Assembly (NCBI GenBank): GCA_020846885.1
Contig: JADLDC010000164.1
Location: 1 to 32,180 of the forward strand
Direction of reading: 5' to 3'
Length of the DNA stretch: 32,180 nucleotides
Source: Acidobacteriota bacterium
Lineage (GTDB): Bacteria > Acidobacteriota > Blastocatellia > Pyrinomonadales > Pyrinomonadaceae
A program made the position numbers and the translations under genes. How positions within the stretch are numbered: position 1 is the first letter of the stretch; the number at the start of each line of letters is the position of its first letter. This document shows positions 9,824-18,042 of this stretch, piece after piece. The notes beneath the pieces were generated by a model. The model was given only the letters and a program-made list of their open reading frames with translations. It was not told the DNA's origin and ran no database searches.

Positions 9824-11335
9824 CTAGATCAAGGTGTTCTTCCAACTGCGGCCATCGCGGCCGATCATGTCATCTGCCTCGGCCGGGCCCCACGACCCGG
9901 CGGTATAGTTTGGAAAACTTCGTGCGGGGATCGCGTTCCAAACATCAAGGATCGGCGTCACGACACGCCAGCCGGCCTCGACCATATCCGCACGCTGAAA
10001 AAGCGTGGCGTCACCGATCATGCAATCGTACAGCAGCCGTTCATAGCCCGTTGATATCTGTTCGCCAAAGTGATCGGAATAATTAAAGTCCATATCCACG
10101 GCCCCGATCTTTACTATCGGCCCCGGGATCTTTGCTCCAAAATGCAGCGTAATTCCTTCGTCCGGCTGTATATGGATCTCTATCCGGTTCGTCGTCAGCC
10201 GTTCGACCGGCGTGTCGCGAAAAAGCATTAGCGGCGCCTGCTTGAACTGAATAACGATGCTCGTGTGCTTTGCGGCAAGCCGCTTACCGGTCCGCACGTA
10301 AAACGGGACGTCAGCCCATCGCCAATTGTCTATCTCGAACTTTAAGGCCGCGTACGTCTCGGTGTTCGAATCTGACGCGACCTTTTCCTCGCTGCGATAA
10401 CCCGGCACGGCCTTTCCGTCGATCGCCCCCGCGGCATATTGTCCGCGGACGGCGCACTGCAATGCATCTTCCGGCGAAAACGGCTGGATGGCCTGAAGTA
10501 TCTTTACCTGTTCGTTGCGTACCGAATCGGCATTGAACGACGCGGGCGGTTCCATGGCGGTGAGCGTGACAAGCTGGAAAATATGATTCGGGACCATGTC
10601 ACGCAAGGCGCCGGCCGAATCATAATATCCGCCGCGCTGTTCGACGCCAAGTGTTTCGGCTACCGTTATCTGGACATGATCGACAAAATTGCGGTTCCAG
10701 ATCGGTTCAAAGACGCTGTTGCCGAAACGGAAGACCATTATGTTCTGCACCGTCTCTTTCCCTAGATAATGGTCGATGCGGTAGATCTGGTCCTCGTTCA
10801 GGATCTTCAGCAGGTCCGCGTTCAGTTTTTGCGCCGAGGCCAGATCGCGCCCGAACGGCTTTTCGAAGATGAACCGCCGCCAGTTGCCATTCTCACTGCG
10901 GCCAAGACCGTTCTTTACGATCTTCTTTGCGACATTGGCGAACATCGAAGGCGGGATGGCCATGTAATAAAAGAAGTTCGGCGGAATGTCGTTCGCGTCG
11001 CAAACATCGCGGAGCATGTCCTTGATATCAGCGAACAATTTCTTGTCGTCATCGAAATCGCCGCCGGTGTAGTAGGTGCGGTCGCAGAACCACTTTATCC
11101 CATTTTCGTCCGCCTCCTTTCCGGCAAATTCCTTGAGGTCGGCGATCATCTGATCACGGAATTCGTCAGACAGCATCTCCTGGCGGCCCACGCCGACAAT
11201 GGCGAATTTGTCCGGGAGATGCCCGTCCTTGGCAAGATTGTAGAGCGCGGGAAAAAGTTTGCGTTTTGTCAGATCGCCGGTCGCCCCGAAAATGACCATG
11301 ACGCAAGGATCAGCGGTTTTGTCAGCACCTGCCAT
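9824..11335 (-). CDS. zwf: Glucose-6-phosphate 1-dehydrogenase
   Basis: 503 aa; [55 protein letters not shown]. Confidence 0.97.
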   Translation of the reverse strand: MAGADKTADPCVMVIFGATGDLTKRKLFPALYNLAKDGHLPDKFAIVGVGRQEMLSDEFRDQMIADLKEFAGKEADENGIKWFCDRTYYTGGDFDDDKKLFADIKDMLRDVCDANDIPPNFFYYMAIPPSMFANVAKKIVKNGLGRSENGNWRRFIFEKPFGRDLASAQKLNADLLKILNEDQIYRIDHYLGKETVQNIMVFRFGNSVFEPIWNRNFVDHVQITVAETLGVEQRGGYYDSAGALRDMVPNHIFQLVTLTAMEPPASFNADSVRNEQVKILQAIQPFSPEDALQCAVRGQYAAGAIDGKAVPGYRSEEKVASDSNTETYAALKFEIDNWRWADVPFYVRTGKRLAAKHTSIVIQFKQAPLMLFRDTPVERLTTNRIEIHIQPDEGITLHFGAKIPGPIVKIGAVDMDFNYSDHFGEQISTGYERLLYDCMIGDATLFQRADMVEAGWRVVTPILDVWNAIPARSFPNYTAGSWGPAEADDMIGRDGRSWKNTLI

Positions 11336-11459
11336 AATCTGCTAAAGCAAAAGATTAACATAGAGATGACGGCAAAGCTTTATCGCGCGCGGCGAACCAT
11401 GCCGACCGGGGCGCAAAACTGAAGGAGCTTTCCGCAATGTTTCAGTGAAAAGTCGGCAG

Positions 11460-11564
11460 TTCTTTTCGTGCATTTTCGTGTCTTGCTTCGTGCCTATCGT
11501 GGTGAAGGGGAAAACCCAACCACGAAAAGCACGAAACAAAATGCACGAAAATGCACGAAAAGAA
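11460..11564. repeat. CACGAA-rich palindromic repeat, copy B
   Basis: TTCTTTTCGTGCATTTTCGTG ... CACGAAAATGCACGAAAAGAA: perfect 21-bp outer arms, imperfect inner arms; same motif grammar as 1385-1489. Confidence 0.9.
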
Positions 11565-11606
11565 TTGAATGCTTTGAGACAATTTGGTTGTGCCAATGAC
11601 AGGAGT

Positions 11607-12032
11607 TTAGCCTTCAATATTCAAAGTTTTTCTAAGTTCGAGTTCCCGAGCGTTCATTTCACCGCTATCGGTTTCGTGATCGTAGCCGCAGAGATGCAGA
11701 ACGCCGTGGAGCATGAGCTGCTTGATCTCTGTCTCAAGCGAAAGGCCGTTTTCATTGGATTGCTTTGCCGCTTGTTCGACCGAAATGACAATATCACCAA
11801 GGTTATTTTTGTCCGGGTCAAATTCGTCCGGTTCATTTGGAAAAGAAAGAACATCGGTCGTCGAATCCTTTCCGCGGAAAAGTTTATTCAACTCCTTCAT
11901 CCGCCGATCGGAAACGAACGCGACCGAAAAATGCCGCATTGCGATATCCTCGACAGTTGCCGTCAATGCAGCCGCGAATCCGTTGAACGCCGAAGCCTCG
12001 ATCTTAACTTTTCGTTGGAGATTGACGATCAT
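11607..12032 (-). CDS. ybeY: Endoribonuclease / rRNA maturation factor YbeY
   Basis: 141 aa; HGVLHLCGYDHETD metal-binding motif; KDSTTDVLSFPNE. Confidence 0.95.
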   Translation of the reverse strand: MIVNLQRKVKIEASAFNGFAAALTATVEDIAMRHFSVAFVSDRRMKELNKLFRGKDSTTDVLSFPNEPDEFDPDKNNLGDIVISVEQAAKQSNENGLSLETEIKQLMLHGVLHLCGYDHETDSGEMNARELELRKTLNIEG

Positions 12033-12456
12033 CTAAGCCTTTCAAAATCCTCAATCGCGGAAACGCAGCCTTAAAGATACGGTTATCAAAGGTCAGCAAC
12101 GCATATCCATGTTCGTTGGCATGCGCTCCAACGATAAAGTCCGTTACGAGACGTTTAGGTTCCGGTTGCTTTTGTTTGCGGCGGCGAACCGAATATCCAT
12201 GATTTGCTTTCGCCGCGCTTCGCCAAATTTTCTCATCGATAACCCAGTCGATCGCAATTTCGGTATTGTTCAGAAACGTCTCGACCATCTTCTCCGTTCG
12301 CCCCTGGTAACCAAGTAGTTCGGCAAAAACGGCGCCGCAGATCACGAGGGTTCCTATGGCAGCGACATCATCGAGTGCGTTCTGGGCACGCGAGTTTAGG
12401 GCATCGGAGGAATTCCACAACGCGATGAGTACATTTGAATCGATGGCGGTTATCAT
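12004..12456 (-). CDS. PIN-domain toxin (VapC-like)
   Basis: 150 aa; MITAIDSNVLIALWN, FAELLGY, LVTDFIVGAHANEHGYALLTFDNRIFKAAFP; 4-nt overlap with the upstream AbrB-type gene. Confidence 0.88.
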   Translation of the reverse strand: MITAIDSNVLIALWNSSDALNSRAQNALDDVAAIGTLVICGAVFAELLGYQGRTEKMVETFLNNTEIAIDWVIDEKIWRSAAKANHGYSVRRRKQKQPEPKRLVTDFIVGAHANEHGYALLTFDNRIFKAAFPRLRILKGLDDRQSPTKS

Positions 12457-12719
12457 TCAACACTCGGATCGTCAGGATCAAACCCGCGCATTTCTCTGAC
12501 GGCCTTGATAACAGCGTCAAGCCCCGGTCCGATCCCCGGCGTCCCGATTCCGCGATACTTGGCAAAAGGACTTTCTTTCCTAACCGGCCGAACCGTTATC
12601 TCGTGGTCGTCGTTCTTTTCAAATCGGATCTTGTCGCCCGGTTTTACGCCCAATTCTTTACGCACTTCCAACGGAACGGTTATCTGTCCTTTGCTGGTTA
12701 TTTTTGCTTCTATTTCCAT
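12453..12719 (-). CDS. SpoVT/AbrB-type antitoxin (VapB/MazE-like)
   Basis: MEIEAKITSKGQITVPLEVRKELGVKPGDKIRFEKNDD; start moved from 12731 to 12719 because GAGG lies about 6 nt upstream of this ATG. Confidence 0.87.
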   Translation of the reverse strand: MEIEAKITSKGQITVPLEVRKELGVKPGDKIRFEKNDDHEITVRPVRKESPFAKYRGIGTPGIGPGLDAVIKAVREMRGFDPDDPSVE

Positions 12720-12731
12720 TCCGAACCTCAT

Positions 12732-12762
12732 TCCTTACCTTAACACAAGTTGTCCTTACCTT
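12732..12762 (-). promoter_or_regulatory. Two 10-bp direct repeats 21 bp apart, candidate TA operator
   Basis: TCCTTACCTT at 12732-12741 and 12753-12762, immediately upstream of the antitoxin start. Confidence 0.5.
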
Positions 12763-12888
12763 GAAGAAGTAATGGCCTGGCTTATCAAGATGATTCAATT
12801 GCTGTTGACGTGATGCTTCGTTTTCTTGATGCCTTCTGAATACACCTCAAAATCCGAGTTGTTCACGACGAGGATCATCTAACGAGGG

Positions 12889-13125
12889 TTACTTCAGCCC
12901 CATATCTTTGCTCTTTCCGTAAAAATGCCTTAGCAAAACTTCTGCGAGAGCGGCGGATCCGGTATTTGAATGGTGCTCGCACATGTACAACGTGTCGAGA
13001 GCGAGCTGCTTGTCTTCGCGGAGCGCGGATGCAAATTCTTCCCAGTCGGCACGCATACCTCGATCAAACAGCGAATCTATCGCCGTTCGGGTCCACTTTT
13101 CATCTTTTAGATTACGGTGTTTCAT
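12889..13125 (-). CDS. Hypothetical protein (78 aa)
   Basis: MKHRNLKDEKWTRTAIDSLFDRGMRADWEEFASALREDKQLALDTLYMCEHHSNTGSAALAEVLLRHFYGKSKDMGLK; co-directional with phoH. Confidence 0.6.
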   Translation of the reverse strand: MKHRNLKDEKWTRTAIDSLFDRGMRADWEEFASALREDKQLALDTLYMCEHHSNTGSAALAEVLLRHFYGKSKDMGLK

Positions 13126-13177
13126 TCTTCTCTTTGATCAGAATTTTCACAGATAACTCTTTCCCGATCTCGCGGCA

Positions 13178-14158
13178 TCACGTAGTTGTTCTGGTATCTC
13201 GATCTTCATTTGTCCCGTGGTTTTCATACGCCTTCACGATCATCTGCACCAGTTTATGCCGGACGACGTCTTTGTCTGTGAAATAGACAAACTCGATCGC
13301 GTCGATGTCGTTAAGCACAACTTCGGCTTCTTTTAGACCGCTTCTTTGGCCGCGTGGGAGGTCGATCTGGGTCTTATCGCCGGTTACGACGGCTTTTGAG
13401 CCAAAGCCGATGCGCGTGAGGAACATTTTCATTTGTTCGCTCGTCGTGTTTTGGGCCTCGTCGAGAATTATAAAGGCATCGGCCAGCGTGCGGCCGCGCA
13501 TAAACGCGAGCGGGGCGATCTCGATAATGCGTTTTTCGAGCATCTTTGTGACGCGTTCGCTATCCACCAAGTCGAACAACGCATCGTACAAAGGCCGCAG
13601 ATACGGATCGACCTTGTCCTGAAGATCGCCCGGCAAAAAGCCGAGCCGTTCGCCGGCCTCGACCGCCGGCCGCGTCAGTATGATGCGGCTGACCTGTTTC
13701 TTAAACAGAGCATCCACCGCCATCGCCACCGCCAAAAAGCTCTTACCCGTGCCGGCCACGCCGATCCCAAAAACAAGATCGTTCTTCGCGATAGCATCAA
13801 GATACTTTCGCTGGTTCGCCGTTTTCGGAGCGACCTGCTTTTTGCCCGACGGATTGAACCGCGCCTTTAGAAAATGGTCTTTTAAACTATACGCCCGGTC
13901 TTCAGCGATCTGTTTGAATGCGTCACGCAGCTCTTTGTCCGTAAAGGTATTTCCTTCGGCAAAAAGGTCGGTGAAATCCCCTAGTATTTGCTCGACAGTC
14001 CTTATATCCTGCTCGTCGCCGTCTATGAGAAGCTCGTTCCCACGCGCTCCTATATTTACGTCGAGCAGCGATTCAAGGTATTTGATGTTTTGATCCTGTA
14101 CCCCGAAAAGGGTGTTGAGGCCTTGCGGCGGAAGCTCCAGTTTTCGTCGATTGCTCAA
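13178..14158 (-). CDS. PhoH-family ATPase
   Basis: 326 aa; [95 protein letters not shown]. Confidence 0.96.
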   Translation of the reverse strand: MSNRRKLELPPQGLNTLFGVQDQNIKYLESLLDVNIGARGNELLIDGDEQDIRTVEQILGDFTDLFAEGNTFTDKELRDAFKQIAEDRAYSLKDHFLKARFNPSGKKQVAPKTANQRKYLDAIAKNDLVFGIGVAGTGKSFLAVAMAVDALFKKQVSRIILTRPAVEAGERLGFLPGDLQDKVDPYLRPLYDALFDLVDSERVTKMLEKRIIEIAPLAFMRGRTLADAFIILDEAQNTTSEQMKMFLTRIGFGSKAVVTGDKTQIDLPRGQRSGLKEAEVVLNDIDAIEFVYFTDKDVVRHKLVQMIVKAYENHGTNEDRDTRTTT

Positions 14159-14262
14159 ATTCTTAGCGGATACCTGCAGTTTCAGTTGAATTTATTAGTT
14201 TGAGGCTACTAGAACCTGAACGCACTGTCAATCAGTTTGCGCAACGCAGACGCCCTCGGCGG

Positions 14263-14279
14263 TTGGCACGGGTCTTGCA
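14263..14279 (+). promoter_or_regulatory. Sigma54 (RpoN) promoter, -24/-12
   Basis: TTGGCACG-GGTC-TTGCA matches YTGGCACG-N4-TTGCW with exact GG-N10-GC spacing; 65 bp upstream of the ATG at 14344. Confidence 0.8.
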
Positions 14280-14343
14280 CCTCGACCTGTATAGGCAGAA
14301 TGGTTGTATCAGAACGGTTCACATGGGGAGGTATTCTCAATTT

Positions 14344-14562
14344 ATGGTCAGTATTTTTATGAATTACGACAAGCCGGATCACAGGCGGATCTTGATCGGG
14401 CCGCACACGACCAGCCCCGGAACGCGGGAAGAATCCGCGATCGTCCGCAATTCGCCGCGTCCTATCATTGAGGTCAGGCAAACCGAGATCTATACGAAGG
14501 CCCGCCAGATATTCACGCGCGGACGCAGAGCCTCACTGGTGCGCGGTTCAGAGATCGTTTGA
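14344..14562 (+). CDS. Hypothetical small protein (72 aa)
   Basis: MVSIFMNYDKPDHRRILIGPHTTSPGTREESAIVRNSPRPIIEVRQTEIYTKARQIF...; GGGGAGG upstream; first ORF after the sigma54 site. Confidence 0.5.
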   Translation: MVSIFMNYDKPDHRRILIGPHTTSPGTREESAIVRNSPRPIIEVRQTEIYTKARQIFTRGRRASLVRGSEIV

Positions 14563-14580
14563 TCGAAAAAGGAGGGAATT

Positions 14581-14772
14581 ATGCCGGAAAGGAAAGACGG
14601 AACAAGCAAGTATACAGCAAAACAGGAACGCAAGGCAGACCATATCGCAGAGGGCTACGAGAAAAAGGGCGTGTCCGAAGACGAAGCCGAAAGGCGGGCC
14701 TGGGCAACAGTAAACAAACAAGACGGCGGCGGCAAGAATCCGGGCGGCTCCGGGCGTAAAAAGTCCAAATAA
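14581..14772 (+). CDS. Small basic stress-type protein of the kind often annotated 'plasmid stabilization protein'
   Basis: MPERKDGTSKYTAKQERKADHIAEGYEKKGVSEDEAERRAWATVNKQDGGGKNPGGSGRKKSK; AGGAGG ahead of ATG. Confidence 0.8.
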   Translation: MPERKDGTSKYTAKQERKADHIAEGYEKKGVSEDEAERRAWATVNKQDGGGKNPGGSGRKKSK

Positions 14773-14807
14773 AACCGCAAACGCTTAGATCCGGGAGGGA
14801 GACAAAA

Positions 14808-15065
14808 ATGAAGAATATTTTAGCACTATTAGGAGGCCTCGGCGTCGGCGCGGCCCTGATGTTTCTTTTCGACCCAAAGGGCGGCAACCGCCGCCGGGCG
14901 CTCATCCGTGATAAGGCTGTGGGACTCTCGAACGACGTCCGGGAAACGGTAGGCAAGCGCACCCGCGACCTCAGCAACCGGGCAAAAGGAATGCTGCATG
15001 AGGCCAAGTCCATGATGCCCGATATCAGCTCGGAACGGCCGGAGAGCGCCGAACGTTCGTTTTGA
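14808..15065 (+). CDS. YtxH-like small membrane protein (85 aa)
   Basis: MKNILALLGGLGVGAALMFLFDPKGGNRRRALIRDK...; GGGAGGGA RBS. Confidence 0.75.
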   Translation: MKNILALLGGLGVGAALMFLFDPKGGNRRRALIRDKAVGLSNDVRETVGKRTRDLSNRAKGMLHEAKSMMPDISSERPESAERSF

Positions 15066-15154
15066 GCGATAAAGATGTCGGCCGCACTGGCGGCTGGAAA
15101 TGAGACAGACGTGCGGGCCGTTCGCCCCGGGCCGCTAAGAGGGAGCCTTGTATT

Positions 15155-16339
15155 ATGAAGATCACGAACCTTATCAAAAAGCTCGGAGGCCGTGAGCCTG
15201 ACGGCTATCCTTTCCTTAGCGTTTACCTGAACGCCGAATCGAACAGTACGGGCCGCGAAGACTATCAGGTCTGGCTGAAAAAGAGCCTTTCCGAACAGGC
15301 ACGGACGTACAAGGAGAATCCCGAAGAAGCGGAACGCTTTGAGAACGCCGTCCGAAAGATCAACGATTTTGTCGGCGGCGCCGATGTTGCTTCAAATGGC
15401 ATTGCAATTTTTGCGAGCCTCGGCGATGGATCGATATTCGAGACGGTCGAATTGGATGTACCGTTTCGCCAAAATCGATTTTTTGCGTACGACCGTCCGT
15501 ATATTTTCCCGCTTGCCCGTGCCGTTTATCAGCATCCGCGCTATGCCGTGCTTTGGGCCGACACGAACAAGGCCGATATCTACATTTTTGATGGAGAGGA
15601 CCGCATTCGAACGGACAAGCGTGCAAATGAAAAGGTCGAGAACATACAGAACGTCGTAACGAATCGAACACAGGTCGGCGGCTGGTCGCAGGGAAGATTT
15701 CAGCGGCATATCGATAATTTCCATCTTCATCATGCAAAGGAGGTCGTCGGCGAATTAGAAACATTGATCCGCGAGAAAGGTATCGACAAACTCGTCCTTT
15801 GCGGCGACGAAGCCGCGATCATGCCCGTCCTTCGCCCGCAGCTTTCCAAGGCGGTCGAAGAAAAGGTGATAGCGGTGATCAATCTGAGCCAGTACGATTC
15901 GCCCGAAGAGATCCGCAAGCGCACGCTCGATGCGGTCGGGATAGAAAACGCGGCGGCCGATCTTGAAAAGGTCAATGACGTCAAGGACGCGGCTCGTGCG
16001 GCCGCCGGAATGGGAACGCTCGGGGTCGCCGACACGCTTGCCGCTCTTGCGAATGGGCAGGTACAGGAACTGGTCATCAGCGCCGATATCGACGCGATCG
16101 GATACGGCGAGAACGAGGTCGAAGCTATATTGGAACACTACCGGCCGGGCGACGGGACCGCACCGGTCGAGAGGCCGCCGATGGTTCGATTTGCCGGCGA
16201 GATAGCCGATCAGCTTGTCCTGCGGGCATTGAATACGGACGCGAAAGTGACGCTGATCGAAGACGATTCGCTCCTAAAAGATACCGGCGGCGTAGGTTCG
16301 ATCCTGCGATACAACATGAACGCATCGGCATCAGGATAA
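15155..16339 (+). CDS. baeRF (bacterial/archaeal eRF1-like) family protein
   Basis: 394 aa; TQVGGWSQGRFQRHIDNFHLHHAKEV motif in the position of the eRF1/Vms1 GGQ-type loop; VLCGDEAAI; three-domain arrangement. Confidence 0.75.
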   Translation: MKITNLIKKLGGREPDGYPFLSVYLNAESNSTGREDYQVWLKKSLSEQARTYKENPEEAERFENAVRKINDFVGGADVASNGIAIFASLGDGSIFETVELDVPFRQNRFFAYDRPYIFPLARAVYQHPRYAVLWADTNKADIYIFDGEDRIRTDKRANEKVENIQNVVTNRTQVGGWSQGRFQRHIDNFHLHHAKEVVGELETLIREKGIDKLVLCGDEAAIMPVLRPQLSKAVEEKVIAVINLSQYDSPEEIRKRTLDAVGIENAAADLEKVNDVKDAARAAAGMGTLGVADTLAALANGQVQELVISADIDAIGYGENEVEAILEHYRPGDGTAPVERPPMVRFAGEIADQLVLRALNTDAKVTLIEDDSLLKDTGGVGSILRYNMNASASG

Positions 16340-16355
16340 AGCCAGGCCTCTTCAA

Positions 16356-16512
16356 GTGCGGAGTGCGGAATGCGGAGTGCGGAATGCAGAAGTCAGAACC
16401 GCGAGCGGTAGCGACCGGTTTCTTGCTCTCGCCGGAGCCCAGTCGCTACCGCTCCCGGTTCTGACAAAGGAGAGGCCCAGTCGCTACCGCTCCCGGTTCT
16501 GACAAAAGGAGA
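16356..16512. repeat. Short repeat cluster: (GCGGAGTGCGGAAT)n plus three TCGCTACCGC/GGTTCTGAC units, the last two in tandem (period 38)
   Basis: GTGCGGAGTGCGGAATGCGGAGTGCGGAATGCAGAAGTCAGAACCGCGAGCGGTAGCGACCGGTTTC, then GCCCAGTCGCTACCGCTCCCGGTTCTGACAAAGGAGA twice (16437-16474, 16475-16512). Confidence 0.85.
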
Positions 16513-16517
16513 AGATC

Positions 16518-17417
16518 ATGCCTGCACCAGCCAAAAAGAGAACAACACAGCACGACGAACAGCCGCGATCGCCAATGCCGCCGCAGAAGCAGCCGCGGCC
16601 CGGCATTGAGGCAAAGATGCGGCCGCGGCCGGAATTCCTCGCGCCGAATTATAAGGGCGCCGAAAAGCTAAAAGGCAAAGCTGCGATCGTAACCGGCGGC
16701 GATTCGGGCATCGGCCGCTCAGTAGCGGTGCTTTACGCCCGCGAAGGTGCCGATGTCGCAATCGTCCATCTGCCCGCCGAAAAAAAGGACGCGGCAGAAA
16801 CAAAGGCATTCGTTGAAAAAGAAGGCCGCCGGGGCATTACCATTTCCGGCGATGTCAGAGATCCGAAATTCTGCAAACGTGCCGTCGAAAAAGCGTGGAA
16901 AGAATTTGGCCGTCTCGACATTCTTGTCAACAACGCCGCGTTCCAAAAGCATCAGCAGTCGATCGAGGACATTACCGACGAGCAGTTCGAAGAAACCTTT
17001 CGGACAAATATTTTCGGCTATTTTTATATGGCAAAGGCCTCGTTGAAACATCTTCCCGAAGGCGGCGTGATCGTCAACACAGGTTCGATCACCGGGCTTG
17101 AGGGAAGCAAAGAGCTGATCGATTATTCTGCGACAAAAGGCGCGATCCATGCCTTTACAAAATCGCTTGCCCAAAGCCTTGTCGATAAAAAGGTCCGCGT
17201 GAACTGCGTTTCGCCCGGCCCGGTCTGGACGCCGCTCAACGTCGCCGACAAAGAACCCGAAGACGTCGCCCAACACGGCGCCGACACCCCAATGAAACGC
17301 CCCGCCCAGCCCGAAGAGATCGCCCCGGCATACGTCTTCTTCGCATCCGACGCCGATTCAAGCTACATCACCGGCGAGGTCCTAACCCTACTCGGCGGCG
17401 AAACCCGGGCAGCGTAA
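16518..17417 (+). CDS. SDR-family oxidoreductase (general-stress type, YghA/GSP39-like)
   Basis: 299 aa; KAAIVTGGDSGIGRSVAVLYAREGADVAIVHLP, LVNNAAFQ, YSATKGAIHAFTKSLAQ. Confidence 0.93.
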   Translation: MPAPAKKRTTQHDEQPRSPMPPQKQPRPGIEAKMRPRPEFLAPNYKGAEKLKGKAAIVTGGDSGIGRSVAVLYAREGADVAIVHLPAEKKDAAETKAFVEKEGRRGITISGDVRDPKFCKRAVEKAWKEFGRLDILVNNAAFQKHQQSIEDITDEQFEETFRTNIFGYFYMAKASLKHLPEGGVIVNTGSITGLEGSKELIDYSATKGAIHAFTKSLAQSLVDKKVRVNCVSPGPVWTPLNVADKEPEDVAQHGADTPMKRPAQPEEIAPAYVFFASDADSSYITGEVLTLLGGETRAA

Positions 17418-17435
17418 CGGCCTTTCCAGGTTCCG

Positions 17436-17955
17436 GTCAGAACCACCTGCGGTAGCGGGTGGTTGAAGATCATGCCGACACTGTCAGAACCACCTGCGGT
17501 AGCGGGTGGTTCAAGATCGGGCCAACGTGTCAGAACCACCTGCGGGAGCGGGTGGTTGAAGATCTTGCCGCCGTGTCAGAACCACCTGCGGTAGCGGGTG
17601 GTTGAAGATCGGCCGACGCGTCAGAACCACCTGCGGTAGCGGGTGGTTGAAGATCGTGCCGACACTGTCAGAACCACCTGCGGCAAGCGGGTGGTTGAAG
17701 ATCGTGCCGACGTGTCAGAACCACCTGCGGTAGCGGGTGGTTGAAGATCATTGGCCCCGATACCCGGAGCAACGAAAAGGCTCTTCGCTTTTGCTTGACA
17801 TATCTCGTTGTCGTGTTCAACCACCCGCTACCGCAGGTGGTTCTGACAAGGCTAAACCACCCGCTGACGCAGGTGGTTCTGACAAGCTTCAACCACCCGC
17901 TGACGCAGGTGGTTCTGACAAGCTTAAACCACCCGCTACCGCAGGTGGTTCTGAC
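17436..17955. repeat. Composite palindromic cassette 1: 7 direct units, core, 4 inverted units
   Basis: GTCAGAACCACCTGCGGTAGCGGGTGGTTGAAGATC starting at 17436, 17483, 17529, 17575, 17620, 17667, 17714; core TTGGCCCCGATACCCGGAGCAACGAAAAGGCTCTTCGCTTTTGCTTGACATATCTCGTTGTCG; inverted AACCACCCGCTACCGCAGGTGGTTCTGAC ending at 17847, 17883, 17919, 17955. Confidence 0.95.
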
Positions 17956-18042
17956 AAGAATTACGGTGCTTCTCCCGCACCCGTAAGGTGAGACGACACA
18001 ACACGACGAGTGCGCGAAAGATCGGAACGGCCAGACGATAGG

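Noticed and set aside
10769-11422. 217-aa plus-strand ORF
   Set aside because: Antisense to zwf, which is unambiguous.
17436-17750. CRISPR-like array (7 repeats of ~36 bp with ~10-nt 'spacers')
   Set aside because: Linkers are too short and similar to each other, units are themselves hairpins, the array is mirrored by inverted units, and no cas genes are present.
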